This document shows positions 8,178 to 21,468 of a stretch of DNA of 64,000 nt, piece by piece. Both the position numbers and the translations under genes were made by a program. Source of the stretch: Gemmatimonas phototrophica (GTDB lineage Bacteria > Gemmatimonadota > Gemmatimonadetes > Gemmatimonadales > Gemmatimonadaceae). The DNA lies in contig NZ_CP011454.1 of the NCBI RefSeq assembly GCF_000695095.2, positions 1,550,001 through 1,614,000 on the forward strand, in the 5' to 3' direction. A model generated the notes under the pieces. That model had not been told where the DNA came from, made no database searches, and was given only the letters and a program-made list of their open reading frames with translations. Position 1 is the stretch's first letter. Every line of letters starts with the position of its first letter.

Positions 8178-9532
8178 TGAATGACCGCCGACAACATCTC
8201 GCCACGCTGTTGAAACACTTCGGTGGCTCGCTCGCTGGACGCGCTGCGCATGGCCAGCCATGCTGACGCCCCAAAGAGCACGGCCTGCACGGCAAAGACC
8301 GCGAGATATCCACGTACCGGAGATGCCAGCACCGCGCGTGCCAGATCGACACCCGCCGCGCCCGACATCGTCCCCACGGCATAGGCCAGCGCTTGCGCGG
8401 CCCCAAACACGCCCAGGCGAAGCCCGGCGCGCCCATCGGTCTTGTCACCTGTCAATGCCATCATGGAACCAATGGCGCCAATGGCGAACACGCCGTTCGA
8501 GAGCCCCAGCACCACGACAATGGCGGTAAACACCGTAACGCTCGACAACGCTGGCGACGCGACCATGGCGAGATACGACAGCGCCGAGGCCGCGCATCCC
8601 GCTGCCGCCCAATGGCGAAGCTGACCGGTGCGCGTCGCCAGCAGCGCCGCCACGATCATGCCCACCAGCACCCCACCATGATGGGCGCCGGACAGCTTGG
8701 TGCTTTCGCCAGGCGTCATGCCAAAGGCAATGCCGGCAAACGGTTCGAGAATGAGATCCTGCGCGCTGTACGCGAACATCGCGAGGAAGATGAAGCCGGA
8801 AAACAGCCGGGCCGCCGGCTCACGCCACACTGTGCGAAAGGTGGCGGCAAACGACGTGGCCCCGTCATGATCTGCCTTCGCCGGCATGATGGGGCGCGGG
8901 CCCCGCTCCACGCCCCACGTCGCCAGCCAGGCTACGACCAGCCCCGCACCACCGATTCCGCCGGCAATGGCGATCAATCGTGTGTACGAAAACGGATCAA
9001 GCAGCATCCCCGACGTGGCCGCCGTGATGATGATGCCCACAATCATCAGGATCCACGTGATGGCCGCGGCCCCGGCGCGCTGCGATGGCTTGGCACGTTC
9101 GCTCATGAGTGCCAGCAGCGGCGTCCCCGCCGCGCTCACGCCCGCGCCCAGAATCACGCTCGCCAGTGATGCCAGGGTGACGCCGAGCGCCACGTTGGTC
9201 GCCATCACCGGAATGCTGGCGGCCACCCCGACGCCTCCCAGCGCGCACACGAGCAGCCCACCTAAAATCCACGGCGTCCGACGCGTCGAACGATCACTGT
9301 CGTGCCCGAGTCGCGGCCGCAAAAAGAGTTGGACGCCGAAATGCAGCGCCACCAGCAGGCCGGGAATGAGCGCCGGCAGCCCGAGTTCTACCACGATGAC
9401 CCGGTTGATCGTCGTGGTCAGCAACACCACCACCGCACCAATAGCCGCCTGCACAAAGCCAAGGCGGGTGAGCTGCCACCAACTCATCCCCGACTCGGTA
9501 GCGACAACCATGGGGGCGACCGCGGTCGTCAT
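8174..9532 (-). CDS. BCD-family MFS carrier (LhaA/PucC-like, Bch2)
   Basis: This 452-residue polytopic membrane protein belongs to the PucC/LhaA branch of the major facilitator superfamily, thought to deliver or retain (bacterio)chlorophyll during antenna assembly. RLGFVQAAIGAVVVLLTTTINRV near the N-terminus and FRPRLGHDSD after the second helix are family-typical, and about 12 hydrophobic segments are visible. The start ATG at 9532 shares one base with the bchG stop (TGATG). Placement between bchG and bchP matches the gene often called bch2 or orf428. A second family member, lhaA, lies at 23758-25203. Confidence 0.9.
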   Translation of the reverse strand: MTTAVAPMVVATESGMSWWQLTRLGFVQAAIGAVVVLLTTTINRVIVVELGLPALIPGLLVALHFGVQLFLRPRLGHDSDRSTRRTPWILGGLLVCALGGVGVAASIPVMATNVALGVTLASLASVILGAGVSAAGTPLLALMSERAKPSQRAGAAAITWILMIVGIIITAATSGMLLDPFSYTRLIAIAGGIGGAGLVVAWLATWGVERGPRPIMPAKADHDGATSFAATFRTVWREPAARLFSGFIFLAMFAYSAQDLILEPFAGIAFGMTPGESTKLSGAHHGGVLVGMIVAALLATRTGQLRHWAAAGCAASALSYLAMVASPALSSVTVFTAIVVVLGLSNGVFAIGAIGSMMALTGDKTDGRAGLRLGVFGAAQALAYAVGTMSGAAGVDLARAVLASPVRGYLAVFAVQAVLFGASAWLAMRSASSERATEVFQQRGEMLSAVIQ

Positions 9533-10473
9533 CAGCGCACGGCCTCGGTGGCCACGCCAGTGATTATCGGCAGCGTCCGCACCGCAAACGCTGAGACCAT
9601 CATGCCGCTCACATAGAAGGGCACTCCGAACGCACTCAGATACAACGCTCGCTCCACCGGCTTCTGCACAAACCACCACATGAGCCCCGCCTGCACCGCG
9701 GCCAGCACGCCAATGGCCGACGCGTACCCCGGACGCCCCCACGACAGCAGCAGAGCAATCACGACAAACTGCGACACCAGCATTACCAGCGAGGCCACCC
9801 ACCCGGCACCGGTCGGTCCGAGCATGACGGGCAGGGAATTGATCCCCATGGTGCGGTCGCCCTCAATGGCCTTGAAGTCGTTGAGCGTCATGATGCCGTG
9901 GGCGCCGATGCTATAGAGCGCGGCCAGCAGCAGCAGCGGCGTAGGCGGCAGGACGTTCCCCAGCATGATGCCGGCGCCGGTCACCCACGCCAACCCTTCA
10001 TAGGTGAAGCCCACTGCGGTGTTGCCCAGCCACCCGTTGCGCTTGAAGCGAAACGGCGGCGCACTGTAGGCCCACGAAAACGCGAGCGCCACAGCCACGG
10101 CGCCCAGCCCGAACCGCCCGAGTGGCAACGCCCACACCACACACAGGGCGCTCCAGAAAATCGCGATCGCCAATCCCCACTGTCCCGGAATCCGTCCCGA
10201 CGGAATGGGGCGATTGGGCTCGTTGATGGCGTCCACATGTCGGTCAAACCAATCATTGACCGCCTGGCTGGAGGCACACACCAGCGGTCCGGTCAGACCA
10301 ATCCCCAGCGCCAGCGTCCACAGGCGCTCGGAAGACAGCGGTACACCCGCGGAAATAGCTCCGCAGGTGAACGCCCACATGGGTGGGAACCAGGTTACCG
10401 GCTTGAGCAAGGTCAGGACCGCTTTCGGGTCCAGCCGCGTCACCGCCGTTCGTTCTGAATAACTGACGCCCAT
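9532..10473 (-). CDS. bchG: Bacteriochlorophyll a synthase (esterifying prenyltransferase)
   Basis: BchG attaches geranylgeranyl or phytyl diphosphate to bacteriochlorophyllide a in the membrane. It is a UbiA-superfamily protein of 313 residues. The first Asp-rich motif is NDWFDRHVDAINEPNRPIP and the second NDFKAIEGDRTMGINSLP, both characteristic of chlorophyll synthases, with 7-9 hydrophobic segments. The start is the ATG at 10473 (MGVSYSERT). A perfect PpsR-type palindrome begins only 4 bases upstream, so the promoter must be very close to the start and probably under PpsR control, separately from ppsR upstream. Confidence 0.96.
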   Translation of the reverse strand: MGVSYSERTAVTRLDPKAVLTLLKPVTWFPPMWAFTCGAISAGVPLSSERLWTLALGIGLTGPLVCASSQAVNDWFDRHVDAINEPNRPIPSGRIPGQWGLAIAIFWSALCVVWALPLGRFGLGAVAVALAFSWAYSAPPFRFKRNGWLGNTAVGFTYEGLAWVTGAGIMLGNVLPPTPLLLLAALYSIGAHGIMTLNDFKAIEGDRTMGINSLPVMLGPTGAGWVASLVMLVSQFVVIALLLSWGRPGYASAIGVLAAVQAGLMWWFVQKPVERALYLSAFGVPFYVSGMMVSAFAVRTLPIITGVATEAVR

Positions 10474-10476
10474 ATG

Positions 10477-10494
10477 TGTCCAGTTTAGTTGACA
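10477..10494. promoter_or_regulatory. PpsR/CrtJ-type operator upstream of bchG
   Basis: TGTCCAGTTTAGTTGACA is a perfect TGT-N12-ACA palindrome, the known consensus for PpsR/CrtJ. It lies 4 bases upstream of the bchG start, in the 110-base ppsR-bchG gap. Such a position would block transcription initiation or early elongation. Confidence 0.8.
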
Positions 10495-10583
10495 GTCGCC
10501 TCGCGCGACAGAGCCAGAGGGCGTTTTTTCCCTGCTGGTGAGATTCTGGAGTTGTGAGGGGATCCGGGGACGGAACGACAGGG

Positions 10584-12029
10584 TTAGCTGGCGGCGTCTT
10601 CTTCGCGGTCGGTACCCGGTGTGACGAGGCGATGTCTTCGCAGCTTGACGTACAGACTTTGTCGGCTGACCCCAAGGACTTCTGCCGCTGAGGTGCGGTT
10701 GTCGTTGGTCAGCTCCAGCGCCGCTTCAATAAAATGGCGCTCAACCAGATCCACTGTGTCCCGCACCAGATCGCGCAGGGACACCCGGCCAACCAGCGAG
10801 GTCAGTTCTTCAACGGCCCGGGTCAGGTCACGGGCGCCCTGGGGGCCACTCGCCAGGCGACGGCCAATGTCCCGGATCGTGAAGCCGATACACGGCTCCT
10901 CGCCTTCCGGGACCCACACCGCCGACACCTCGACTTCCGACTGGTTCCCGTGCAGTCCACGCGCCGAGGTGGCCATGAGCCGCACCACGCCGTTCTTGCG
11001 CAGCATGCCCGTGAACACCGGGAAGTCGGCTCCCGGACGACCGATATAAGTGCCGAGGGTTGTCCCCCGGAGCTGTTCCTCGCTGGCCAGCTCCGTGATG
11101 TCGAGGAACGCCCGGTTGGCGGTCAGAATCTCCCCGTCAAGGTCGGTCACCACGAACGCATCGGGAGAGCGTTCCAGCAGGTCAATCAGCCGCGAGGGCG
11201 AACTGCCCCCCGTGGTGGCGCCGGCCGTCGGCAATTCGGCGGGGGAGAACCGCACCAGCAGCAACGTGGCCTGTTCCTGTCGGAAGCACGATGCCGAGGC
11301 ATGGAATGAACGCCCCCCCTGCAATGCGAGACTGATGTCGCCGGCTCGCCCGGCGCTACGGGCCGACGCAAGCAGGTCTTCCAGCGCGCGGGCCGCCTGC
11401 GCATCCATACCAAGCGGGAACGACCGACCGATGAGACGATCGGTGGGTTCCCCGAAAATCTGCCCGGCCGCCGAGTTGGCGTCGAGCACCTTGAGATTGG
11501 CGGCGTCCAACACCACGATGCCATCACTGGCCAACTGGAAGAGCAGCCGGTAGCGCGTTTCCACATGGCGCAGCCGCCAGTAGTCGCGTTCCATGGCCTG
11601 CTGTGCTTCCACCAGGCGCTGCTGTAAGGCCGAGACGTGCCGCATGTCGCGGCCGACGGCCACGAGGCCCCCGTCGCGGCCCAGCTTGATGGTGGTGTAC
11701 GACACGGGGACATCACTGACATCCCCCATGATGTGGTTGACCTGGCGGCGCTTGGACACACCAAGGCTGACCGCTTCCTTGACGAGCGTATCGATCTTGG
11801 CGCGCGAGTCGCCAGACACGGTGTCGCTCCAGGAGCGGCCAATCCACTGATTGGCGGTATCGAACTGGGAATCGCCGTTGCCCATGAGCGCAACGTCGCG
11901 AATTACCCCAGCGCCATCCATGACAAGCGCGATGTCCCCTGCCACCGCCAGCAAGGCGGCCGCAGACTTGGCATCGAGCTCGCCAAAGGCGAGGTTACTC
12001 CCGTCGAAAGGCTTCACGGAACTGGCCAC
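10584..12029 (-). CDS. ppsR: PpsR/CrtJ transcriptional regulator (PAS-PAS-PAS-HTH)
   Basis: Predicted repressor of photosynthesis genes. Three PAS-like domains can be followed at about residues 30-140, 150-265 (GIVVLDAANLKVLDANSAA) and 285-390 (AFVVTDLDGEILTANRAFL). A C-terminal Fis-type helix-turn-helix follows (TSAAEVLGVSRQSLYVKLRR). The GTG at 12029 is preferred because GGAGGGG lies 10 bases before it; an ATG ten codons further upstream (12059) has no such site. Both starts overlap the end of aerR. The helix preceding the HTH reads ERHFIEAALEL, with Phe where I recall a redox-active Cys in Rhodobacter CrtJ, and no Cys occurs in the HTH. The seven TGT-N12-ACA-like palindromes in this window are its likely targets. 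Confidence 0.93.
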   Translation of the reverse strand: MASSVKPFDGSNLAFGELDAKSAAALLAVAGDIALVMDGAGVIRDVALMGNGDSQFDTANQWIGRSWSDTVSGDSRAKIDTLVKEAVSLGVSKRRQVNHIMGDVSDVPVSYTTIKLGRDGGLVAVGRDMRHVSALQQRLVEAQQAMERDYWRLRHVETRYRLLFQLASDGIVVLDAANLKVLDANSAAGQIFGEPTDRLIGRSFPLGMDAQAARALEDLLASARSAGRAGDISLALQGGRSFHASASCFRQEQATLLLVRFSPAELPTAGATTGGSSPSRLIDLLERSPDAFVVTDLDGEILTANRAFLDITELASEEQLRGTTLGTYIGRPGADFPVFTGMLRKNGVVRLMATSARGLHGNQSEVEVSAVWVPEGEEPCIGFTIRDIGRRLASGPQGARDLTRAVEELTSLVGRVSLRDLVRDTVDLVERHFIEAALELTNDNRTSAAEVLGVSRQSLYVKLRRHRLVTPGTDREEDAAS

Positions 12030-12948
12030 GATCGCCAAGCCCCTCCGAACGGTTGGCATCCGAGAGACCGGCGCGGGCAGCGGGCAGCAGTGATCGTGCG
12101 ATCACTGGGGCCTCCCGGGCATCGGATGCAATGGCATTCGCGCCAACCTGTTCCGCCATGGAGGGGTCGTCAGCAAAGAGCTGACCCCCTACCATGATCT
12201 GGAGGTTGGGGTTGCGCGACGCCGTCTTGAGACGGCGAATGTCGCGACGGAGCACGTTGAGCCGGCTCTCTGTCCCGACGGAAAATCCAATGACGTCGTA
12301 CCACTCGCTGGCCACCATGGTGAGCAGGTCGCTCTCCGTCCACGGGGCGCCAACGAGGACACGCCACCCATCCCGCAGCAGAAACTCGCCCACCATGATG
12401 ATGCCCAGGGTGTGCTGCTCCCCCGGGACACAGGTCAGCAGCACGTTCCCCACCGGCTCGGCGTGTCCTGATTCGGCCAGGAAGACCTGCGACAAGTCGC
12501 GCAGGAGCCGCTGCATGCGCCCCAGTGCCACGGTCACTTCGACGAAATCACACTCGTCATTGTCCCACATGGCGCCCAGCCGACGCGCCGACGGGGCCAG
12601 CAGGTCGAGGTAGACGGCTTCCACGCTGGCCCCTTCGGACAGGACCCCGCGAATGAACTGGGCTCCGCGGGCATCGTCAACGCTGCGCACGGCGGTGACA
12701 AAGGACAGCACGTCATCTTCAGAGAGCACGCGTCCGGCGGCCGCCGCCATGGCGGGCGACACCGGACCGACCCGGTGACTCGTCATGAGTCGCGGGACCA
12801 GCTCGTTCTGGATAGTGCGCTCGAGACGTTCGAGACGCTCGCTGCTCAGCGGCGAAGACAGATGATCCATGACAGCGGGGCTGGAGCCCGGGCGGTGGGT
12901 CACCAGAGGGGTGCCGCTCGCAGCGGTTGGGAGGGACGCGCCATGCAT
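11995..12948 (-). CDS. aerR: AerR/PpaA-type cobalamin-binding regulator
   Basis: AerR/PpaA proteins bind cobalamin and antagonise CrtJ/PpsR in purple bacteria. This 317-residue protein has a helical middle part (residues ~70-160) and a B12-binding Rossmann-like domain. The motif PGEQHTLGIIMVGEFLLRDGW holds the His-x-x-Gly of the B12-binding family, followed by VIGFSVGTES and IMVGGQLF. The ATG at 12948 is chosen for its upstream AGGAG; a TTG at 12972 and an ATG at 12870 are alternatives. It overlaps ppsR by about 35 bases. The pair is the standard light/oxygen switch of PGCs. Its promoter region, shared divergently with bchF, holds two PpsR-like sites, suggesting feedback. Confidence 0.88.
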   Translation of the reverse strand: MHGASLPTAASGTPLVTHRPGSSPAVMDHLSSPLSSERLERLERTIQNELVPRLMTSHRVGPVSPAMAAAAGRVLSEDDVLSFVTAVRSVDDARGAQFIRGVLSEGASVEAVYLDLLAPSARRLGAMWDNDECDFVEVTVALGRMQRLLRDLSQVFLAESGHAEPVGNVLLTCVPGEQHTLGIIMVGEFLLRDGWRVLVGAPWTESDLLTMVASEWYDVIGFSVGTESRLNVLRRDIRRLKTASRNPNLQIMVGGQLFADDPSMAEQVGANAIASDAREAPVIARSLLPAARAGLSDANRSEGLGDRGQFREAFRRE

Positions 12949-13048
12949 GGCCGCGAAGTCTCCTGGGCGCAATTGGCAGGTGAGATAAACCCGGGGTGCG
13001 GGCGTACCATAACGAATGAGCGCCGATAATGGTACCAGTCGGTCCAGT

Positions 13049-13066
13049 TGTCAAGAAAAGTGTACG
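13049..13066. promoter_or_regulatory. PpsR-like operator 1 in the aerR-bchF promoter region
   Basis: TGTCAAGAAAAGTGTACG matches TGT-N12-ACA except for the last base. Its first 17 bases are identical to the perfect site at 45286-45303, which makes chance unlikely. It lies in the 196-base divergent gap between aerR and bchF. Confidence 0.72.
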
Positions 13067-13082
13067 TCAAGTCTTCTTGACA
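13065..13082. promoter_or_regulatory. PpsR-like operator 2 in the aerR-bchF promoter region
   Basis: CGTCAAGTCTTCTTGACA matches TGT-N12-ACA except for its first base. It abuts operator 1, with centres 16 bases apart. The outer arms TTGTCAAGAA (13048-13057) and TTCTTGACAA (13074-13083) also form a perfect 10-bp inverted repeat spanning both, so the pair could be bound cooperatively. TTGACA here could also act as a -35 element for bchF. Confidence 0.68.
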
Positions 13083-13144
13083 ACTCCTGACCCCAATCGT
13101 ACCCTGATGTCGTCTGGGCAGCGAACCCCCGGAAGAGAAGGCTG

Positions 13145-14958
<1,814 letters not shown>

Positions 14959-14962
14959 CGCA

Positions 14963-16705
14963 ATGGAACTGACCCTCTGGACCTACGAAGGACCGCCACA
15001 CGTGGGTGCCATGCGCATCGCCACGTCCATGAAGGGCGTGCACTATGTGCTGCACGCGCCGCAGGGCGATACGTACGCGGATCTGCTCTTCACCATGATT
15101 GAGCGGCGCGACCGCCGCCCCCCCGTGACGTACACCACCTTCCAGGCCCGCGACCTGGGCGGTGACACGGCGGAACTGGTCAAGACCTCCGTGCGCGAAG
15201 CGTACGAGCGGTTCAAGCCTGATGCGATGCTGGTGGGCGAATCGTGCACCGCCGAGCTCATTCAGGATCAGCCGGGATCGCTCGCGCAGGGCATGTCGCT
15301 GCCCGTGCCGGTGGTGCCGCTGGAGCTGCCGGCCTACTCCAAGAAGGAAAACTGGGGCGCCAGCGAAACGTTCTATCATCTCGTGCGCACGCTGCTGCAG
15401 CCCCAGGCACCGGCACCGGGCACCACGCGTGAGCCGGTCATCGATGTGGTGCGCCGGGAAGGCCGACGCCCGCGTGCCAATCTGCTGGGGGCCACCGCGC
15501 TGGGGTTCCGCAATCGTGATGACGTGCGCGAAATCACGCGGCTGCTCCACGACCTCGGCGTGGATGTGCATGTCTGTGCCCCGCACAACGCCACGGTGGC
15601 CGATATCCGGCGCATTCCCGAGGGCGACTTCAATATCGTCCTCTATCCGGAAGTCGCCGATACCACGGCCCGCTGGCTCGAGAAGACGTTCCGCATGCCA
15701 ACCGTTCGCACGGTTCCCATTGGCGTGCTCGCCACCCGCGAGTTCGTTGAGGAAATCGGCGCCGTCACGGGGCTCGATGTGCAGCCGCTGCTGGAACACG
15801 AACGGGCCGGCGCCGCGCAGGTGGATGCCAGTCGGTCGCTGTTGCCCTGGTACTCGCGTTCCGTAGACTCCACCTATCTCACCGGCAAGCGGGTCTTCGT
15901 CTTTGGCGATGCCACGCATGTACTGGCCGCCGCGCGCATTGCCCGCGATGAGCTCGGCTTTCAGGTGGTGGGGATTGGCACCTACTCGCGCGAGTTTGCC
16001 CGGCCCGTGCGCGAATATGCCGCGAAAATCGGCGTCGAGGCGCTGATCTCCGACGACTATCTGGCCGTGGAGCAGAAGGTCGCGGAGTTGGCGCCGGAAC
16101 TGGTGCTCGGCACCCAGATGGAGCGCCACATTGCCAAGCGGCTCGGTGTCCCCTGTGCGGTGATCTCGGCCCCCATTCACGTGCAGGATGTGCCCGCTCG
16201 GCACTCACCGCAAATGGGCTTCGAGGGCGCCAACGTCATTTTCGATACGTGGGTGCACCCGCTCATGATGGGGCTCGAGGAACATCTGATTCACATGTTC
16301 CGCGAAGATTTCGAGTTCGGTGATGGGTCGTCGCCGTCGCATTTGCACAGCAGCGCCCCGCGGACCGCTGGGGCCACGGCGGTGCTCGATGCCCCCGAAC
16401 CGTTGCTGGCGTCCGCGACGTCGTACAGCACGGCCACACGTACGGGCACCCACGAAATCATCGTGCCCGAAGCCGCCAGTGCAGTGGCGTACGACGAAGA
16501 CGAAGGCGACACCACGGTGGCACCGGCAGCGGTGGCGATCACTTCCACCCGCTGGCTCCCGTCCGCCGAGTCGGAGCTCAAGAAGATTCCCTTCTTCGTG
16601 CGTGGCAAGGTGCGCCGGAACACGGAAAAGTTTGCGCTCGATCGCGGGATCGTCGAGATCACCGTGGATACCATGTACGATGCCAAGGCGTTCTATGGCC
16701 GCTGA
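14963..16705 (+). CDS. bchB: Dark-operative protochlorophyllide reductase, subunit B
   Basis: This 580-residue protein begins [20 protein letters not shown], the standard BchB N-terminus, with the cluster-ligand Asp of the B subunit expected in the GDTYADLLF region. [11 protein letters not shown] and [18 protein letters not shown] are family-typical. The C-terminus has the separate small domain [21 protein letters not shown], found in BchB/ChlB and related proteins. A linker of about 60 residues rich in Ala, Thr and Glu (roughly residues 455-520) makes it somewhat longer than most homologues. Its last 11 bases overlap bchH. Confidence 0.96.
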   Translation: MELTLWTYEGPPHVGAMRIATSMKGVHYVLHAPQGDTYADLLFTMIERRDRRPPVTYTTFQARDLGGDTAELVKTSVREAYERFKPDAMLVGESCTAELIQDQPGSLAQGMSLPVPVVPLELPAYSKKENWGASETFYHLVRTLLQPQAPAPGTTREPVIDVVRREGRRPRANLLGATALGFRNRDDVREITRLLHDLGVDVHVCAPHNATVADIRRIPEGDFNIVLYPEVADTTARWLEKTFRMPTVRTVPIGVLATREFVEEIGAVTGLDVQPLLEHERAGAAQVDASRSLLPWYSRSVDSTYLTGKRVFVFGDATHVLAAARIARDELGFQVVGIGTYSREFARPVREYAAKIGVEALISDDYLAVEQKVAELAPELVLGTQMERHIAKRLGVPCAVISAPIHVQDVPARHSPQMGFEGANVIFDTWVHPLMMGLEEHLIHMFREDFEFGDGSSPSHLHSSAPRTAGATAVLDAPEPLLASATSYSTATRTGTHEIIVPEAASAVAYDEDEGDTTVAPAAVAITSTRWLPSAESELKKIPFFVRGKVRRNTEKFALDRGIVEITVDTMYDAKAFYGR

Positions 16706-19700
16706 CACTCGCACTCCGGAAATGCGCGTCTGCATCACGACGCTGGATGCTCACCTCGCTGACGCGTTCGAGCGCGCCAAACAGGGGCTGAGCAGCGTTC
16801 CGGGATTGCACGTGTCGATGCACATCGCCGCCGACTTCGGGACCGACCCGAAGGCGGCGGAGCGGGCGCGGCAGGATATTGCGAAGGCCAACATTGTTGT
16901 CTGCACGCAACTCTTTCAGGAAGAGTACGCCAACGAAGTGCTGGCAGCGGTACTGGCCCGGCGGAACGAAGCCGATGCGGTGTTGTGTGCGTTGTGTACG
17001 CCGGAACTGGTGAAGTGCACGAAGCTGGGCAAGTTCGACATGATGGGCGCCGAAAGCCGCTCGCCGTTCTCGCCCATTGCGCTGCTCAAGAAACTCCGCG
17101 GCTCGCGTGGTGATGGAAAGTCGAGTGGCGAGCGGCAAATGAGCGCACTGCGCACGTTGCCCAATTTGCTCAAGTTCATTCCGGGGACCGCGCAGGACGT
17201 GCGCGCGTATCTGCTGCTCATCCAGTACTGGCTCGCCGGTTCCGATGAGAACATTGAGCAGATGATCCGGTATGCCGTCGATCGGTATGCGGCCGGGCCG
17301 CGCACCAAGTTCAAGGGCGCCCTCAAGCCGGCGCAGCCGGTCACGTATCCCGAGGTGGGGCTCTGGCATCCGGTGCTCCCCAACCGCGGTATCACCGAGT
17401 CACTCGCGGCGTTGCCGGCGCCGGCGAAGCCGGTGGGCACCGTGGGGGTGCTCGTTGGGCGCTCGTACCTGCTGGCGGGTAACGTGGCGCACTACGCCGC
17501 CGTGGTGAAGGGACTCGAGGCGCGCGGTCTGCGCGTGGTGGCGGGATTTTCGTCGGCCCTCGATGCCCGTCCGGCCATCAGCAAGTACTTCGTGAACGAC
17601 CGTGGGCAGGCCACCATCGACGCGATGATCAACCTCACCGGCTTCTCGCTGGTAGGCGGGCCTGCGTACAACGACTCGGCGGCTGCACAGGTGGTGCTCA
17701 AGGGACTCGACGTGCCGTACCTCACGTTGCAGACCCTCGAATTCCAGACGATTGAGGAGTGGCAGCGCGATGCGCGCGGCCTCAATCCCTTGCAGGCCAC
17801 GCTGCAGATTGCCATTCCCGAATTGGATGGGGCCATCGTCCCCACCGTGTACGGTGGCAAGGGGGCGCCGGTGGAAGGCAAGCCGGCGGCGTCGGAGCCT
17901 ATTCCGGAGCGGGTGGACCGGGTGGCGGAGCGCGTGGCCCGATTGGTCATGCTGCGGCGCAAGGAGCGTGCGCAGCGGAAGGTGGCCATCGTGCTGTTCA
18001 ACTTCCCGCCCAACGCCGGGAACACCGGCTCGGCGGCGTATCTGGCGGTGTTTCCGTCGCTGCAGCGCGTGCTCGCCGAAATGAAGGAAGGTGGGTACAC
18101 GGTGGATCTGCCAGCCAGCGTGGATGAATTGCGGGAGCGCATTACACAGGGCAATCGCGAGCAGTTTGGCGCGCCGGCCAACGTGCACACGCGTATCCCG
18201 GTGGATGATCACGTGCGACGCGAGAAGTTCCTCAAGGAGATCGAGAACACCTGGGGGCCCGCGCCGGGGCGTCAGCTGGCCGATGGTCAATCCATTCAGG
18301 TGATGGGCGTGCAGTTCGGCAACGTGTTCGTGGGCGTGCAACCCAGCTTTGGCTGGGAAGGCGATCCCATGCGGCTCCTTTTTGAAGGGGGCTTCGCTCC
18401 CACGCACGCCTTCAGTGCCTTTTATCGCTGGCTCAAGGAAGACTACAAGGCCGATGCCGTGTTGCATTTCGGTACGCATGGCGCATTGGAGTTCATGCCC
18501 GGGAAGCAGTCAGGGCTGGACAACACCTGCTGGCCGGAACGTCTGATTGGCGATCTGCCCAACGTGTATCTGTACGCGTCGAACAATTCGTCCGAAGGCA
18601 CGCTGGCCAAGCGTCGCGGCAACGCGACGCTGGTATCGTATCTCACGCCGCCGGTGTCGAACGCGGGGTTGTATCGCGGGCTGGCCGATCTGAAGACCAG
18701 CCTTGATCGCTGGCGCCAGTTGGACGGCGGACGCGCGGCCGAAGCCGATCAGTTGCGCACGCTGGTGCAGCAGCAGGCGGCGGCGGTGGAACTGGCCGCG
18801 GCGGAGCCGGCGTGGACGCCGCAGGAAACGGATGCGCGTATTGCGCACATTCGCGAGCGGTTGCTGGAATTGGAGTACAGCCTCATTCCCACCGGGCTGC
18901 ACGTGGTGGGGGAACCCATGACGCCCGACGCGCGGACGGAAATGCTCATCGAGATGGCTCGCAGTGGCCGTCCCGAAGTGGACTTGCCGTCTATTGGCGA
19001 AACGGTGCTGGCGGGGCATGGCGACAAGCGCACCGACGACACCCGTGGCAGCGCGGTGGAAGCCATTGTGCGCGCCGCCGTGCAGACGCTGGTGGAGAAG
19101 GGAGACCTGCGTGCCGCACAGGCCGCCGGGCGCGCCGAAGCCAAGGGGCTAGGGCTTCGCATCAACAATGACAAGCAGTTCGATCAACACCTTGAACTGT
19201 TGTCCGGCTACGACGCCTCGCTGCGCGAGGATCGCGAAGTGGAGGGCATTCTGCGCGCCCTCGACATGCGCTATGTGGAGCCGGCCCCCGGAGGCGACTT
19301 GCTGCGCAACCCGCAGGTGCTGCCGTCGGGGCGGAATATTTACGGCTTCGATCCGTATCGCGTACCAAGCGCGGCGGCCATGCTTGAGGGGCGGACCCGT
19401 GCCGAACAGCTGCTCGGCAAGCATCAGCAGGAAACGGGAGAGTTCCCGGAGACCGTCGCGGTGGTGCTGTGGGGCACGGATAACATGAAGAGCGAGGGCA
19501 CCCCGCTGGCGCAGGTCATGGCCATGATGGGGGTGGTACCGCGCTTCGACAGCGTGGGCCGACTCACGGGCGCACGGCTGTTGCCGCTGGAAAGCCTCGG
19601 CCGCCCGCGGGTGGATGTCGTGATCACGTTGTCGGGGATCTTCCGCGATCTGCTGCCGTTGCAGGTCAAGCTGCTGGCCGAAGCGTCGCTGTTGTGCGCC

Positions 19701-20522
19701 AAAGCCGACGAAGATCCCGAACGCAACTACATCCGCAAGCACGCGCTCGAGACCATGAAGGACACCGGGTGCACCATTGAGCAGGCGTCGCTGCGCGTCT
19801 TCTCCAATGCGGATGGCGCGTACGGTTCCAATGTGAACCTGCTCATTGAGACCGGGCGCTGGCAGGACGAAAACGAACTGGCGGACCTGTTTGTGCAGCG
19901 CAAGGGATTTGCCTACGGACCGGATGGCAAGCCGCAGTCGCAGCCCGCGCTCATGAAGCGCGCGCTGGGCAAGGCGACGCTGTCATTCCAGGGGCTCGAT
20001 TCGGTAGACCTGGGCGCCACCGACATCGACCAGTATGTGGAATCGCTGGGAGGGATGACCCGCGTGATTGCCCAGCAGAACGACGGCAAAGCGCCGGCCG
20101 TGTATGTGGGCGACTATGGACAGGGGCAGGGCAAGGTGCGGACGCTCAAAGAGCAGGTCGAGCTGGAGTCGCGCACCAAGATGCTCAACCCGAAGTGGTA
20201 CGAAGCACAGATTCAGTATGGCTACGAAGGAGTACGCAACATTACCGGGCACTTGGTCACGACCCTCGGCTGGTCAGCCACCGGGGGGAAAGGCACGGTG
20301 CCGCACTGGGTGTATGCGGAGGCCTCCAAGACCTTTGTGCTCGACGAAGAGATGCGGAAACGTATCGCGGACGCGAACCCCGATGCGGCGCTGGGCATTG
20401 CCCAGCGACTGCTTGAGGCCAACGACCGTGGCTACTGGCAGCCGGATGACGCCACGCTGGAAGCGTTGCGGGATGCGGCGGCAGATCTCGAAGACAGGCT
20501 GGAAGGGGTGTACGCCAGTTAA
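16695..20522 (+). CDS. bchH: Magnesium chelatase, subunit H
   Basis: BchH binds protoporphyrin IX and inserts Mg2+ together with the BchI/BchD ATPase. The start ATG at 16695 ([18 protein letters not shown]) lies inside the end of bchB, and the 1275-residue protein has the expected size. [18 protein letters not shown] and [20 protein letters not shown] are characteristic of CobN/BchH chelatases. [17 protein letters not shown] and [10 protein letters not shown] near the C-terminus also match. It is co-transcribed with bchN and bchB, and a 49-base gap precedes bchL. Confidence 0.97.
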   Translation: MAADTRTPEMRVCITTLDAHLADAFERAKQGLSSVPGLHVSMHIAADFGTDPKAAERARQDIAKANIVVCTQLFQEEYANEVLAAVLARRNEADAVLCALCTPELVKCTKLGKFDMMGAESRSPFSPIALLKKLRGSRGDGKSSGERQMSALRTLPNLLKFIPGTAQDVRAYLLLIQYWLAGSDENIEQMIRYAVDRYAAGPRTKFKGALKPAQPVTYPEVGLWHPVLPNRGITESLAALPAPAKPVGTVGVLVGRSYLLAGNVAHYAAVVKGLEARGLRVVAGFSSALDARPAISKYFVNDRGQATIDAMINLTGFSLVGGPAYNDSAAAQVVLKGLDVPYLTLQTLEFQTIEEWQRDARGLNPLQATLQIAIPELDGAIVPTVYGGKGAPVEGKPAASEPIPERVDRVAERVARLVMLRRKERAQRKVAIVLFNFPPNAGNTGSAAYLAVFPSLQRVLAEMKEGGYTVDLPASVDELRERITQGNREQFGAPANVHTRIPVDDHVRREKFLKEIENTWGPAPGRQLADGQSIQVMGVQFGNVFVGVQPSFGWEGDPMRLLFEGGFAPTHAFSAFYRWLKEDYKADAVLHFGTHGALEFMPGKQSGLDNTCWPERLIGDLPNVYLYASNNSSEGTLAKRRGNATLVSYLTPPVSNAGLYRGLADLKTSLDRWRQLDGGRAAEADQLRTLVQQQAAAVELAAAEPAWTPQETDARIAHIRERLLELEYSLIPTGLHVVGEPMTPDARTEMLIEMARSGRPEVDLPSIGETVLAGHGDKRTDDTRGSAVEAIVRAAVQTLVEKGDLRAAQAAGRAEAKGLGLRINNDKQFDQHLELLSGYDASLREDREVEGILRALDMRYVEPAPGGDLLRNPQVLPSGRNIYGFDPYRVPSAAAMLEGRTRAEQLLGKHQQETGEFPETVAVVLWGTDNMKSEGTPLAQVMAMMGVVPRFDSVGRLTGARLLPLESLGRPRVDVVITLSGIFRDLLPLQVKLLAEASLLCAKADEDPERNYIRKHALETMKDTGCTIEQASLRVFSNADGAYGSNVNLLIETGRWQDENELADLFVQRKGFAYGPDGKPQSQPALMKRALGKATLSFQGLDSVDLGATDIDQYVESLGGMTRVIAQQNDGKAPAVYVGDYGQGQGKVRTLKEQVELESRTKMLNPKWYEAQIQYGYEGVRNITGHLVTTLGWSATGGKGTVPHWVYAEASKTFVLDEEMRKRIADANPDAALGIAQRLLEANDRGYWQPDDATLEALRDAAADLEDRLEGVYAS

Positions 20523-20541
20523 CGCCGGACGCAGTTTGTAG

Positions 20542-21467
<926 letters not shown>

Positions 21468-21468
<1 letters not shown>

